Shown: positions 52,468-62,904 of the stretch, piece by piece | Position numbering within the stretch: the stretch's first letter is position 1 | Layout of the letters: the number at the start of each line of letters is the position of its first letter | Origin: Dechloromonas aromatica (nom. nud.) | GTDB taxonomy: Bacteria > Pseudomonadota > Gammaproteobacteria > Burkholderiales > Rhodocyclaceae | Direction: 5' to 3' | Length of the DNA: 64,000 bases | NCBI GenBank assembly: GCA_017848965.1 | Contig: JAFIHA010000033.1 | Coordinates: forward strand, 1-64,000 | The notes under the pieces: model-generated | Database searches by the model: none | Told to the model about the DNA's origin: nothing | The model's input: the letters and a program-made list of their open reading frames with translations, nothing else | Translations under genes and position numbers: made by a program

Positions 52468-52776
52468 GTCGCTTTCTCAATTGTTGCGCCAGGTCGCACT
52501 CGGCGCCTTCCTCGAGTGCGTGGCTTGGGGCTTGGCTCAGCAACATGCGTGCCGGGCGCTAATCCGCGCCTAACCCCGGTCAAATGCTGTGAAATGCCGA
52601 CGGGAAACGGGAAGTCGGGTTCGCTCCTTGCATTGCTGCGACATCGTTGGCACGTGGCCTGTCAAAACTGGCAGCGGATATGGCCTTCGCCAGTCTGGCG
52701 ACGGGAGCGAAAAATCGGCCGCGACGGCGTCGCCAAAACCGGAAGAACTGGCCGGTCGGCTGGGCTGCCAAGTGTT
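52468..52776. other. 309-base gap without a convincing gene
   Basis: Between the globin start and the nucleotidyltransferase stop. Open frames here are GC-rich shadows without ribosome sites. One small dyad, GCGACG-G-CGTCGC (52721-52733), followed on the minus strand by GGCCGATTTTT, could act as a weak terminator for the upstream minus-strand gene. The globin promoter must lie at its left end. Confidence 0.5.
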
Positions 52777-53805
52777 TCAGCGCAGCGGGACATCCGGATA
52801 GATCAGGCGTAGCGCCGCGCGCTGCTGTTCGATGCGGGCCAGCGCGCTGCTTAGCTGTTGTTTTTCCTCGCGGCCTAGCGTGTCGGGATCGATCCGCGCG
52901 TCGCCGTCCGTTGCGTCGGCGATGGCGAGCTGGCGTTGCTGGAGTTCGCGCAGCAGGCGCCAGTCGTGGCGCAGTTCGTCGGCACCGCGCCGGCTCAGCC
53001 AGCGCTTGCCGGCGGCCGCCGCCAGGCGGGCGTCGGTGCCGACGGCGTCGATGCCGGCGGCCAGGGCGTGGATGCGGGCGAGTTCGACGATGGGGATGAG
53101 CGCGTTGCGTTTGAGGTCGAAGCGGCCATCGGCGTCCCGGCGCAGGCGCTGGAACAGGCCGAGGGCCGGCGGGGCGGCGGCGGCGTTGGCGATCCAGCGG
53201 CCGAGCAGGGCATCGGCGCCCGGGCAGCGGTCGATGATCAGTGCGCGGAGTGGGGCAACCAGTGCGTTCGCGCCGGCAATCCAGCGCAGGTCGAAGAGGT
53301 TGCTCGCCAGGCGGGCCTGGTGGATGTCGCAAGCCTGCAGCCAGCCGCTGAACAGATGTTGCCAGTCGCTCAGGCTGGCGCGCCAGTCCGGACGGCTCGC
53401 CATCATCCCGCCAGGGCAGTGCACAAAGCCGCAGGCGGCGAGGCCATCGCAGACGGTGTCGGCAAGCACCGCGAAGTAAGCGGCGTGCGCCGCCGGCGCG
53501 AAATCGTCGGCGAGGATCAGCGCATTGTCCTGGTCCGAGCGGCGGGTCATCTCGCGGCGGCCCTGCGAGCCGTGGGCGATCCAGGCGTAGGCGACTGGGG
53601 GCGGGCCCTGGTCGCGTTCGGCCAGGGCAAGCAGGCGACGGGTCAGGGCATCGGCAAGGTCGGAGAACAGGTTTGCGCTGCCGGTTTCGGCCGGCGTGGA
53701 AGTGTTCGACAACTGCGCCCGGGCGGCGAGGGCGAGGCGGCTCAGCTCGGCGGGCGAGCCGGCGGCGGCAAGAAGCTTGTGCAGGCGATCGGGCAGTTGG
53801 GACAC
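52777..53805 (-). CDS. DUF294-type nucleotidyltransferase
   Basis: A 342-residue protein. The nucleotidyltransferase motif is IAHGSQGRREMTRRSDQDNALI, with GS and DxD in the order of GlnD-like enzymes. The C-terminal part (FDLRWIAGANALV; DLKRNALIPIVELARIHAL) matches the DUF294 substrate-binding helical domain. Members normally carry CBS or cNMP-binding domains in front; here only about 55 helical residues precede the catalytic part. It probably uridylylates or adenylylates a partner protein, but the target is unknown. Single gene. Confidence 0.82.
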   Translation of the reverse strand: MSQLPDRLHKLLAAAGSPAELSRLALAARAQLSNTSTPAETGSANLFSDLADALTRRLLALAERDQGPPPVAYAWIAHGSQGRREMTRRSDQDNALILADDFAPAAHAAYFAVLADTVCDGLAACGFVHCPGGMMASRPDWRASLSDWQHLFSGWLQACDIHQARLASNLFDLRWIAGANALVAPLRALIIDRCPGADALLGRWIANAAAAPPALGLFQRLRRDADGRFDLKRNALIPIVELARIHALAAGIDAVGTDARLAAAAGKRWLSRRGADELRHDWRLLRELQQRQLAIADATDGDARIDPDTLGREEKQQLSSALARIEQQRAALRLIYPDVPLR

Positions 53806-53933
53806 GTTGAGTTTTCCGGAACGGCGGCGCTCCCCGAGTTTACGACGACGGTTGGCGGCGGGGGCGAATTTCGGTTTTTGCTCGCCAAGTCGCGCGCTTT
53901 ACGGAAGAATGCATGCCATTGGATACAGCAAAA

Positions 53934-53949
53934 TCCCGCCCGAGCGGGA
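53934..53949 (+). promoter_or_regulatory. Hairpin abutting the ribosome site of the TRAP binding-protein gene
   Basis: TCCCGC-CCGA-GCGGGA forms a perfect 6-bp stem whose 3' arm runs into the AGGAGA Shine-Dalgarno (about 53949-53954) of the gene starting at 53960. It could mask the ribosome site or act in mRNA stability. Confidence 0.4.
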
Positions 53950-53959
53950 GGAGACAGGC

Positions 53960-55135
<1,176 letters not shown>

Positions 55136-55136
55136 G

Positions 55137-55796
55137 ATGCGTTTTGATGAAGAATCGCCGCGCCCGACGCGGCTTTGCGTGGTCCGTCACGGCGAGACCG
55201 AGTGGAATGCCGAGCGGCGCATCCAGGGGCAGATCGATATCGGCCTCAATGCGACCGGCCAGCGTCAGGCGCATGCCGCCGGGCGCTGGCTGAAGACCGC
55301 TGGAATCAGCGCGCTTTACGCCAGCGACCTGCGCAGGGCCTGGGATACGGCGCTGGCGATCGGCGCCGCGCTGCAGTTGCTGCCGGTGGCGACGCCCGAG
55401 TTGCGCGAACGCCGCTACGGCGTCTTCGAAGGCCTGACCTATGCCGAGGCGGCGGCGCGCTTTCCCGAGGGCTACGCCGCCTTCGAGGGGCGCAACGCCG
55501 ATTACGCCTTCGAGAACGGCGAGAGCCTGACGGTCATGTACGCCCGCGTTACCGGCAAGCTGCGCGAAATCGCCGCTCTGCATCCCGGCCAGAACGTCGC
55601 CGTCGTCGTTCATGGCGGCGTGCTCGACGTGATCAACCGCTTCGTGCGCGGCAATCCGCTCGAGATGGCGCGCGACTTCCTGATCCCGAACGCCGGCATC
55701 AACTGGATCGCCACGCTTGATGGCCGGTGGACGCTGGAAAGCTGGGGCGAAACCGGACATCTGGCGGGCGACGCGTTGGACGAACTGCCTTCGTGA
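55137..55796 (+). CDS. Histidine phosphatase family protein (phosphoglycerate mutase-like)
   Basis: A 219-residue protein. The phosphohistidine is His18 in VVRHGETEWN; the second catalytic His is in VVVHGGVLD, and the acid Glu is in ERRYGVFEGLTY. This branch includes CobC-like alpha-ribazole phosphatases and broad phosphatases as well as mutases, so the substrate is open. It is likely cotranscribed with the upstream TRAP binding protein, and glyA follows 37 bases later. Confidence 0.88.
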   Translation: MRFDEESPRPTRLCVVRHGETEWNAERRIQGQIDIGLNATGQRQAHAAGRWLKTAGISALYASDLRRAWDTALAIGAALQLLPVATPELRERRYGVFEGLTYAEAAARFPEGYAAFEGRNADYAFENGESLTVMYARVTGKLREIAALHPGQNVAVVVHGGVLDVINRFVRGNPLEMARDFLIPNAGINWIATLDGRWTLESWGETGHLAGDALDELPS

Positions 55797-55802
55797 TAAA
55801 AT
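55797..55802 (+). promoter_or_regulatory. Candidate -10 for the glyA operon
   Basis: TAAAAT directly after the phosphatase stop, followed by CGCGGCC and 31 bases before the glyA ATG. It overlaps the pattern TAAAAT-C-x-CGG also seen before dnaE. Confidence 0.4.
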
Positions 55803-55833
55803 CGCGGCCTTTTCAACGGCTTGAGGCATCCCC

Positions 55834-57084
55834 ATGTTTTCCGCGAAAGACACCCTGGCGAAAGTTGACCCTGAACTGTGGCAGGCCATCACGGCCGAAA
55901 ACCAGCGTCAGGAAGATCACATCGAACTGATCGCATCCGAGAACTACGTCAGCAAGGCGGTCATGGAAGCCCAGGGCTCGCAGCTGACCAACAAGTACGC
56001 CGAAGGCTACCCGGGCAAGCGCTACTACGGCGGTTGCGAACACGTTGACGTTGCCGAGCAGATCGCCATCGACCGCATCAAGGCGCTGTTCGGCGCCGAT
56101 GCCGCCAACGTCCAGCCGAACTCCGGTTCGCAGGCCAACCAGGCTGTGCTGATGGCCTTCTGCAAGCCGGGCGACACGATCATGGGCATGAGCCTGGCCG
56201 AAGGCGGTCACCTGACCCACGGCATGCCGCTGAACATGTCCGGCAAGTGGTTCAACGTCGTTTCTTACGGCCTCAACGAAAAGGAAGAGATCGACTACGA
56301 CAGGATGGAAGCGCTGGCCCGCGAACACAAGCCGCGCCTGATCGTCGCCGGTGCCTCGGCCTACGCGCTGCGCATCGATTTCGAGCGCTTCGCCAGGATC
56401 GCCAAGGAAGTCGGCGCCATTTTCTGGGTCGACATGGCGCATTACGCCGGCTTGATCGCCGCCGGTTTCTACCCGAACCCGGTGCCTTTCGCCGATGTCG
56501 TCACCACCACCACGCACAAGACCCTGCGCGGTCCGCGCGGCGGCGTCGTGCTGATGAAGGCCGAGCACGAGAAGGCGATCAACTCCGCCATCTTCCCGGG
56601 CCTGCAGGGCGGTCCGCTGATGCACGTGATCGCCGCCAAGGCCGTCGCCTTCAAGGAAGCCGCTTCGCCTGAGTTCCGCAATTACCAGGAACAGGTGATC
56701 AACAACGCCCGTGTCATGGCCCGTGTGCTCGGCGAAGAGCGCGGCCTGCGCATTGTTTCCGGTCGTACCGAGAGCCACGTCTTCCTGGTCGATCTGCGTT
56801 CCAAGAACATCACCGGCAAGGAAGCCGAGGCGGCGCTGGGCAATGCCCACATCACCGTCAACAAGAACGGCATCCCCAACGACCCGCAGAAGCCGATGGT
56901 CACCTCCGGCATCCGCATTGGTTCGCCGGCGATGACGACGCGCGGTTTCACCGAGATCGAAGCCGAGCAGGTCGCTCATCTGATCGCCGACGTGCTCGAC
57001 GCGCCGAACGACGAAGCCGTCGCCGCTACCGTCCGCGAGAAGGTGGCGGCCTTGTGCAAGCGCTTCCCGGTCTACGGCGCCTAA
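55834..57084 (+). CDS. glyA: Serine hydroxymethyltransferase
   Basis: A 416-residue PLP enzyme. The PLP lysine is Lys229 in [16 protein letters not shown], the same number as in E. coli. Other signatures are [45 protein letters not shown] and [17 protein letters not shown]. Converts serine and THF to glycine and methylene-THF, feeding ThyA. First gene of glyA-nrdR-ribD; nrdR follows 6 bases after the stop. Confidence 0.98.
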   Translation: MFSAKDTLAKVDPELWQAITAENQRQEDHIELIASENYVSKAVMEAQGSQLTNKYAEGYPGKRYYGGCEHVDVAEQIAIDRIKALFGADAANVQPNSGSQANQAVLMAFCKPGDTIMGMSLAEGGHLTHGMPLNMSGKWFNVVSYGLNEKEEIDYDRMEALAREHKPRLIVAGASAYALRIDFERFARIAKEVGAIFWVDMAHYAGLIAAGFYPNPVPFADVVTTTTHKTLRGPRGGVVLMKAEHEKAINSAIFPGLQGGPLMHVIAAKAVAFKEAASPEFRNYQEQVINNARVMARVLGEERGLRIVSGRTESHVFLVDLRSKNITGKEAEAALGNAHITVNKNGIPNDPQKPMVTSGIRIGSPAMTTRGFTEIEAEQVAHLIADVLDAPNDEAVAATVREKVAALCKRFPVYGA

Positions 57085-57090
57085 GCAAGC

Positions 57091-57555
57091 ATGAAGTGCC
57101 CTTTCTGCGGCAATGACGAAACCGGGGTGGTCGACACCCGGGTTTCCGAAGAGGGCGACATCGTCCGTCGCCGCAGGAAGTGCGCTGCCTGCGACAAGCG
57201 TTTCACCACCTACGAACGGGCCGAGATCCAGTTGCCGCAGGTGGTCAAGAAGAACGGCCTGCGCGCCGACTTCAGCCGTGCCAAACTGCGCGCCAGCCTC
57301 GAGCTGGCGCTGCGCAAGCGGCCGGTATCGATCGAATCGGTCGATGCGGCGATCGCCGACATCGAGGAAAAGCTGCTCACCGCCGGCGAGCGCGAAGTCA
57401 GCACGCAGCAACTGGGCGAACTGGTGATGCGCGAGCTGAAGAAGCTCGACAAGGTCGCCTACATCCGTTTCGCGTCCGTCTATCGCAATTTCGAGGACGT
57501 CGACGCCTTCTCCAAGGCGATCAAGGAAGTCTCGCCGTCGTCACGCAAGAAATGA
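57091..57555 (+). CDS. nrdR: Transcriptional repressor NrdR
   Basis: A 154-residue protein. The zinc ribbon is [17 protein letters not shown] and [15 protein letters not shown], and the ATP-cone domain starts at [16 protein letters not shown]. It represses ribonucleotide reductase genes in response to bound nucleotides. Standard length and context. The stop overlaps the ribD start (ATGA 57552-57555). Confidence 0.98.
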   Translation: MKCPFCGNDETGVVDTRVSEEGDIVRRRRKCAACDKRFTTYERAEIQLPQVVKKNGLRADFSRAKLRASLELALRKRPVSIESVDAAIADIEEKLLTAGEREVSTQQLGELVMRELKKLDKVAYIRFASVYRNFEDVDAFSKAIKEVSPSSRKK

Positions 57556-58649
57556 GTTTTTCCGCCGCCGACAGCAGCATGATGGCGCGGGCGCTGCAAC
57601 TGGCCGAGCGCGGCCTATGGACGACCTCGCCCAATCCGCGCGTTGGCTGCGTGCTGGTCCGTGACGGCCAGATCGTCGGCGACGGCTGGCACGAAAAGGC
57701 CGGCGAGCCGCATGCCGAAGTCCATGCCCTGCGCGCCGCCGGCGAGCGGGCGCGCGGTGCCACCGCCTACGTCACGCTCGAACCCTGCAGCCACCACGGG
57801 CGCACGCCGCCCTGCGCGGAAGCGCTGATTGCTGCCGGCGTCAGCCGCGTCGTCGCGGCCATGGAAGACCCCAATCCATTGGTTGCCGGCCGTGGCCTCG
57901 CCTTGCTGCGGGCGGTCGGCATCGAAACGGCGAGCGGCCTGCTGGAGAACGAGGCGCGCGAACTGAATGTCGGTTTCATCTCGCGCATGACCCGCGGTCG
58001 TCCCTGGCTGCGCCTGAAGGTGGCGGCCAGCCTGGATGGCAAGACGGCCTTGAACAACGGCAGCAGCCAGTGGATCACCGGCCCCGACGCACGCCGCGAC
58101 GGCCACCGCTGGCGGGCCCGCGCCTGCGCCATCCTGACCGGCATCGGCACGGTGCGCGACGACGATCCGAGCCTGACCGTGCGCGACGTCGCCACCCCGC
58201 GCCAGCCGCTGCGGGTGATCGTCGACAGCCGCCTGGAGACGCCGCCGACGGCGAAGATCCTGGCCGGGGGCGGGGTGCTGGTCGCCGCCGCGGTCGAGGC
58301 GCCGGAACGTGCCGCCGCCTTGCGCGCCGCCGGGGCCGAGATTGTTTTGCTGGCCAACGCCCAGGGCAAGGTCGATCTTGCCGCCCTGTTGCAGGAACTG
58401 GGGCGGCGCGGCATCAACGAGTTGCACGCCGAGGCCGGCCACAAGTTGAACGGCTCGCTATTGCGCGAAGGCCTGGTCGACGAGTTCCTGTTCTATCTGG
58501 CGCCCTGCTTGATCGGCGACGATGCTGCCGGGCTGTTCAGTCTGCCGGCGCTGAGCGCGCTGGCCGACAAGCGCTCGCTGCAGATTGTCGATCTGCGCCA
58601 GGTCGGGCCGGATATCCGCCTGCTTGCCCGGCCGCTAAACGGTCGTTAA
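57552..58649 (+). CDS. ribD: Riboflavin biosynthesis deaminase/reductase
   Basis: A 365-residue bifunctional enzyme. The deaminase domain has zinc ligands in PHAEVHAL and [13 protein letters not shown]; the reductase domain includes [33 protein letters not shown] and [17 protein letters not shown]. Catalyses two steps from the GTP-derived pyrimidine to the ribityl precursor. ATG at 57552, coupled to nrdR. The stop shares TTAA 58646-58649 with convergent moeB. Confidence 0.97.
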   Translation: MSFSAADSSMMARALQLAERGLWTTSPNPRVGCVLVRDGQIVGDGWHEKAGEPHAEVHALRAAGERARGATAYVTLEPCSHHGRTPPCAEALIAAGVSRVVAAMEDPNPLVAGRGLALLRAVGIETASGLLENEARELNVGFISRMTRGRPWLRLKVAASLDGKTALNNGSSQWITGPDARRDGHRWRARACAILTGIGTVRDDDPSLTVRDVATPRQPLRVIVDSRLETPPTAKILAGGGVLVAAAVEAPERAAALRAAGAEIVLLANAQGKVDLAALLQELGRRGINELHAEAGHKLNGSLLREGLVDEFLFYLAPCLIGDDAAGLFSLPALSALADKRSLQIVDLRQVGPDIRLLARPLNGR

Positions 58650-59401
58650 ACGGTTCGGACGCCGCACACGGCGCAGTCGGGGTCGCGGCGGAACTTCACC
58701 GTGCGCCACTCCATGTTCAGGGCGTCGAGCAGCAGCAGCCGACCATTGAGCGATTCGCCGATGCCGGCGACCAGCTTCAATGCCTCCGCCGCCTGCATGG
58801 TACCGACGATGCCGGTCAGCGGCGCGAACACTCCCATCACCGCGCAGCGCACTTCCTCGACGTCCTCGGCTTCCGGAAACAGGCAGTGGTAGCACGGCGC
58901 GTCGTCGCGGGCGAGATCGTAGACGCTGACCTGACCGTCGAAGCGGATGGCGGCGCCGGAGACCAGCGGTTTGCGGTGCTGCACGCAGGCGCGGTTGATG
59001 GCGTGGCGGGTGGCGAAGTTGTCGCTGCAGTCGAGGACGATGTCGGCGGCGGCGACCCGGGCGTCGAGCTCGGCGCCGGCCAGCCGGCTTTGCAGCGGCA
59101 CCACTTCGACCGCGGGATTCAGTGCGGCTAGCGCCAGACGGCCGGATTCGGCCTTGGCCATGCCGACGCGCGCTTCGGTGTGGAGTATCTGTCGCTGCAG
59201 GTTGGTCAGGTCGACGGCGTCATCGTCCACCAGGGTGATCCGGCCGATCCCGGCCGAGGCGAGATAGAGCGCCGCCGGCGAGCCGAGACCGCCGGCGCCG
59301 ACGATCAGCGCGTGGCTGTCGAGGATGCGCTGCTGGCCTTCGATACCGAGCTCGTCAAGGAGGATGTGCCGGCTGTAGCGGAGAAGCTGCTCGTCGGTCA
59401 C
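58646..59401 (-). CDS. moeB: MoeB/ThiF-family adenylyltransferase
   Basis: A 251-residue E1-like enzyme if it starts at the GTG overlapping the previous stop (GTGA at 59398-59401); a GTG at 59416 would add 5 residues. Motifs: LRYSRHILLDELGIEGQQ, nucleotide loop IVGAGGLGSPAALYLASAGIG, NLQRQILH, DCSDNFATRHAINRAC, and zinc cysteines CYHC and CAVC. It activates the C-terminus of MoaD or ThiS for sulfur transfer. Both moeB and thiF names are used for such proteins; length and CxxC favour moeB. Coupled to the upstream gene. Confidence 0.9.
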   Translation of the reverse strand: MTDEQLLRYSRHILLDELGIEGQQRILDSHALIVGAGGLGSPAALYLASAGIGRITLVDDDAVDLTNLQRQILHTEARVGMAKAESGRLALAALNPAVEVVPLQSRLAGAELDARVAAADIVLDCSDNFATRHAINRACVQHRKPLVSGAAIRFDGQVSVYDLARDDAPCYHCLFPEAEDVEEVRCAVMGVFAPLTGIVGTMQAAEALKLVAGIGESLNGRLLLLDALNMEWRTVKFRRDPDCAVCGVRTV

Positions 59402-59802
59402 TTGTACTCGCGCCACTCCGGCGGGGTGTCGTCGTGGTCGCCGTGCGGCCGGTGTTCCCAGGCCTTGACGTAGGCTTCCTCGGGCGAGGGCTTGAGCCGC
59501 TTCTCGGGGGAGGCCATGTTGTGCAACTGGGTTTCCTCGACGTAGTGGATCAGCGCTCGCGTCAGCTTGCTCATCAGCGTGCTGTCGAGATGGTAGCCGT
59601 GGTCGACCAGGCGGTCCTCGAGTTCGGCCAGGGTGTGCTGCTGCAGGTCGTAAGCAACGCCGAGCGCCCGCTTTTCATAGCGGGGCTCGACATCGACCTC
59701 TTCCACCTTCTTGAGGTCGTCGGCGGCTTCCGGTACCTGTCCTGGCGGAAACTTGGCGAACAGGATTTCCCGTTTCTTCCTGAGGTCCGTGCTGCTCATC
59801 AT
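59398..59802 (-). CDS. Hypothetical soluble protein between ctpA and moeB
   Basis: A 134-residue, charged, mainly helical protein without signal or membrane segment. Recognisable features are only an acidic/basic N-terminus, YEKRALGVAYDLQQHTLAELEDRL, and a C-terminus rich in His, Glu and Pro. It is probably a lineage-conserved protein (recalled in Rhodocyclaceae). It starts 21 bases after ctpA and is coupled to moeB by GTGA. A choice between adjacent ATGs at 59802 and 59799 is unresolved. Confidence 0.75.
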   Translation of the reverse strand: MMSSTDLRKKREILFAKFPPGQVPEAADDLKKVEEVDVEPRYEKRALGVAYDLQQHTLAELEDRLVDHGYHLDSTLMSKLTRALIHYVEETQLHNMASPEKRLKPSPEEAYVKAWEHRPHGDHDDTPPEWREYK

Positions 59803-59823
59803 CCCTCCCGCGCGGTGATCGGC

Positions 59824-61206
59824 TTACTGCTTACCCTGCATGAACTGTACGCCCTTCAGGATATTCAGCGCCTGCTGGAACTGGTAGTCGCTCTTGCTGG
59901 CATATTCAAGACGGGCCGGCATCGCTTCGTCGTCGTGTTCTTCCTTGGCGGCGGGCTTGCTCGGCTGGGGTTTGGCGTCTTCCTTCTTCGCCGCATCCTG
60001 CTTGTCTTCGAGATGGCGTTCGAGGTCGGCTTCGCGCAGGCGGGCCGGACCGTTGCCGTTCGGGGTCTCGTCGACAACGATGTCGGGGGTGATGCCCTTG
60101 GCCTGGATCGAGCGCCCGCTGGGCGTGAAGTAGCGAGCCGTGGTCAGCTTGATCGCCGTGTTGCCGGGGAGCGGCAGCACCGACTGCACCGAGCCCTTGC
60201 CGAAGGACTGGGTGCCGACGATGGCGGCGCGCTTATGGTCCTGCAGGGCGCCGGCGACGATTTCCGACGCCGAGGCCGAACCGCCGTTGACCAGCACCAC
60301 CATCGGCACCTTCTTGACCGCCACCGGCAGGCTGCGCAGCGGGTCTTCTCCGGTGCCGCGCAGGTAGTCGCGCGGCCGGGCGAGGAATTCCTGCTTGGCG
60401 TCCTCGGTGCGGCCGTCGGTCGATACGACCTTGACTTCCGGCGGCAGGAAGGCGGCGGAGACGCCGATGGCGCCGTTGAGCAGGCCGCCCGGATCGTTGC
60501 GCAGGTCGAGGACGAGGCCCTTGAGTTCGCCTTCCTTGTACAGCTTGCCGAGGTGCTTGGCGAGGTCGGCGACCGTGGTTTCCTGGAACTGGGTGATGCG
60601 GACCCAGGCGTAGCCCGGTTCGATGAGCTTGGACTTGACGCTCTGCACCTTGATCACTTCGCGGACCAGCGTGATTTCCAGCGGCTTGGCCTCGCCCTTG
60701 CGCAGGATGCCGAGGCGGATCGAGGTCTTCGGCTTGCCGCGCATCTTCTTGACCGCGTCGGACAGGCTGAGGCCCTTGACCGGGGTGTCGTCGAGCTTGA
60801 AGATCAGGTCGCCGGCCTTGACCCCGGCACGGTAGGCCGGCGTGTCCTCGATCGGCGAGACGACCTTGACCAGACCGTCTTCCATGCCGACTTCGATGCC
60901 GAGGCCGCCGAACTCGCCTTGGGTGCCGACCTGCAGATCCTTGAACGAATCGGCGTCGAGGTAGGCGGAGTGGGGGTCGAGATTGCCGAGCATGCCGGCG
61001 ATGGCATTGGCGATCATCTTCTTGTCTTCGACCGGTTCGACGTAGCCCTGCTTGATCGCGCTGTAAACCTCGGCGAAGGTGCGCAGATCCTCGATCGGCA
61101 GGCCGATCTTGGCGTCCTTCTCGGCGAAGGCGGGCAACTGCAGGGTGATCAGTGCGCCGGCAACGAAGCCGCCGACGGCGAGGCTCAAGGTCTTGATTTT
61201 GCTCAT
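59824..61206 (-). CDS. ctpA: Carboxyl-terminal processing protease (S41)
   Basis: A 460-residue protease with a signal/anchor at 8-28. Residues about 100-180 hold a PDZ domain (GGLGIEV, AYRAGVKAGDLIFKLDD). The catalytic pair is Ser312 in GGSASASEI and Lys337 in QSFGKGSVQ, 25 residues apart as in D1 protease. The C-terminal tail is Lys/Glu/Ala-rich. Acts in the periplasm on the C-termini of envelope proteins. Start overlaps the envC stop (ATGA), matching the conserved envC-ctpA order. Confidence 0.95.
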   Translation of the reverse strand: MSKIKTLSLAVGGFVAGALITLQLPAFAEKDAKIGLPIEDLRTFAEVYSAIKQGYVEPVEDKKMIANAIAGMLGNLDPHSAYLDADSFKDLQVGTQGEFGGLGIEVGMEDGLVKVVSPIEDTPAYRAGVKAGDLIFKLDDTPVKGLSLSDAVKKMRGKPKTSIRLGILRKGEAKPLEITLVREVIKVQSVKSKLIEPGYAWVRITQFQETTVADLAKHLGKLYKEGELKGLVLDLRNDPGGLLNGAIGVSAAFLPPEVKVVSTDGRTEDAKQEFLARPRDYLRGTGEDPLRSLPVAVKKVPMVVLVNGGSASASEIVAGALQDHKRAAIVGTQSFGKGSVQSVLPLPGNTAIKLTTARYFTPSGRSIQAKGITPDIVVDETPNGNGPARLREADLERHLEDKQDAAKKEDAKPQPSKPAAKEEHDDEAMPARLEYASKSDYQFQQALNILKGVQFMQGKQ

Positions 61207-62504
61207 TTCAGGCTGGCCCAGGACAAGGGGTCGATCGGATTACCTTTATGACGGATTTCGAAGTATAAACCGGATTCTGGATTGCCCCCGGTGTTGCCGA
61301 CCGTGGCGATGGTTTCACCCCCGTCGACGGCCTGGCCGACCTGCTTGAGCAGCGAGTCGTTGTTGCCGTAGATCGACAGGTAGGCGTCGCCATGGTCGAC
61401 GATCAGCAGGTTGCCAAAACCGCGCATCCACTCCGAAAACACCACCCGGCCGGAGGCGATCGCCTTGACCGGGCTACCACTGTCACTGCGGATGAACAGG
61501 CCGCGCCATTGACCGCCGCCTTCGCGTGCTTTACCGAAGCGGCCGATTACCGCGCCGCGCACCGGCAGGCGCAGCTTGCCGCGCAGTTTGGCGAAGCGGC
61601 CATCGTTGGGTACCGGGTCGTAGCGGTTTTCCTTGCCCGGGCTTTCGCGCGGCGCCGCCGGTTCGCGGCTGTTGCCGGCATTGGCGGGCGGTGGCGGCGG
61701 TTTGCGGCGGGCTTCTTCCGCCGCCCGGGCCGCCTGCTGGGCGAGTATCCGCGACAGTCGGTCGATCAGCCGGGTCATCCGTTTCTCGTCGCGCTGCAGC
61801 GAGCCGATCTCCCGCCGTTGTGCGCGGATCTTGCTCGACAGTTCGGCGTGCAGTGCCTGGCGTTCGCGACGTTGCTGCTCGAGTTCGGTGTGGTGCCGGC
61901 GCTGTTCGTTTTCGACTTCAGCCAGTTCGGCGGTGCGTTCGCGGGTGTCCTCGGCGAGCGCCTTCTTCTGCCGGATGGTGGCCTGGATTTCGCTCATCAG
62001 TTCAGCCTTGGCACCGGCGATGGCGGACAGATAATAAAGATCGCGCGCCAGCTGGCTCGGGTTGTCGCCGTTGAGCAGCAACTGTAGCGAATCGGGCGAG
62101 CCTTTCAGGTACTGGCGATAGAGCAGGTTTTCCAGCTGCTGTTGCTGCAGGGTCAGCGTGCCGCCCAGTTCGCGTGACTGGGTTTCCAGGTTTTCCAGCC
62201 GGCTCTGCAATTGCTCGCGTTGCCCGCCCAGTTCGTGCAGCTTGCGTTGCAGGCGGGAAATCTGCCGCTCCGATTCACGTAGCCGGTCGGCGGCGTCGGC
62301 GCGGGAGTCTTCGCTGCTCGACAGGTCCTTGCGCAGGTCCTCGATGCGGTTGCGTAATTCCTCGAGGTCGGCGCGTTTGGCCGCCACTTCCGGCGCGCTG
62401 GCCTTCTTCTGGGCTGTGGCGGGAGAGATCAGGGAGAGCGCCAGCAGAAGCGCGAGCGAGCAGGCGGAAAAAGCGGAGCGCAGGCCGGCGCGGGCGGAAA
62501 GCAT
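61203..62504 (-). CDS. envC: Murein hydrolase activator EnvC-like protein
   Basis: A 433-residue exported protein. Signal peptide about 1-31 (cleavage near PATAQ). Long coiled coil 35-250 (repeated RxxLExLQxQ heptads). C-terminal LytM/peptidase_M23 domain from about 325 (GAVIGRFGKAREGG; GFGNLLIVDHGDAYLSIYGN). The zinc ligands of active LytM enzymes are missing, for example YGN where HxH is expected, as in EnvC, which activates amidases at the septum without cleaving. ATG at 62504 chosen over a TTG at 62537. Drives ctpA. Confidence 0.92.
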   Translation of the reverse strand: MLSARAGLRSAFSACSLALLLALSLISPATAQKKASAPEVAAKRADLEELRNRIEDLRKDLSSSEDSRADAADRLRESERQISRLQRKLHELGGQREQLQSRLENLETQSRELGGTLTLQQQQLENLLYRQYLKGSPDSLQLLLNGDNPSQLARDLYYLSAIAGAKAELMSEIQATIRQKKALAEDTRERTAELAEVENEQRRHHTELEQQRRERQALHAELSSKIRAQRREIGSLQRDEKRMTRLIDRLSRILAQQAARAAEEARRKPPPPPANAGNSREPAAPRESPGKENRYDPVPNDGRFAKLRGKLRLPVRGAVIGRFGKAREGGGQWRGLFIRSDSGSPVKAIASGRVVFSEWMRGFGNLLIVDHGDAYLSIYGNNDSLLKQVGQAVDGGETIATVGNTGGNPESGLYFEIRHKGNPIDPLSWASLK

Positions 62505-62546
62505 GGGGAAATCGTGATTGGGTTCTAGGTTTGGCAAGGCTTATTC

Positions 62547-62552
62547 TATAAT
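62547..62552 (+). promoter_or_regulatory. Candidate -10 for arsR-rhodanese-grxC-secB
   Basis: TATAAT in the divergent gap with envC, 37 bases before the arsR TTG. TTGGCA at 62531 is too close for a standard -35. Confidence 0.45.
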
Positions 62553-62583
62553 CAACCGTTCAACCAAACTGAGGTTTTATATC

Positions 62584-62901
62584 TTGGACCTTATTTCCTC
62601 CGCTCTGATCGACAAACAGGAGCATATCGAGACGGCGGCGAAAGCCTTGAAGGCAATCGCGCATCCCCTGCGCCTGAAGATCCTGTGCGTTGTCGGCGAT
62701 CAGGAAGCCTGCGTGCAGGATATCGTCGAAGCCGTCGGCACTTCGCAAAGCAACATTTCACAGCATCTCGCGATCCTGCGCGAGAAGGGTGTCCTGCTGA
62801 CGCGCAAGGATGCCAACCGGGTGTTCTACCGTGTCGGCGATCAGCGCACCCTGCAGCTTGTCGGCATGATGCGCGAAGTTTTTTGTGGTGTGGAGAATTA
62901 A
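62584..62901 (+). CDS. ArsR-family transcriptional regulator
   Basis: A 105-residue winged-helix protein. The HTH is LKIL, then ACVQDIVEAVGTSQSNISQHLAILREKGVLL. Sensor residues are not obvious: the ArsR metal motif ELCVCDL is replaced by EACVQDI with a single Cys, so redox or sulfide sensing is more likely than metal. I chose a TTG start at 62584 (GAGG upstream); no ATG is available in frame. Divergent from envC. Followed by rhodanese, grxC and secB. Confidence 0.88.
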   Translation: MDLISSALIDKQEHIETAAKALKAIAHPLRLKILCVVGDQEACVQDIVEAVGTSQSNISQHLAILREKGVLLTRKDANRVFYRVGDQRTLQLVGMMREVFCGVEN

Positions 62902-62904
62902 GTA

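Noticed and set aside
52468-52776. Short open frames between globin and nucleotidyltransferase
   Set aside because: No ribosome sites, Arg-rich composition and no similarity to known small proteins.
53934-53949. Rho-independent terminator
   Set aside because: The hairpin lacks a T-run and abuts the Shine-Dalgarno of the next gene, so it fits translational control better.
55834-57084. Glycine riboswitch upstream of glyA
   Set aside because: Only 37 bases separate glyA from the previous gene, too few for any known glycine aptamer.
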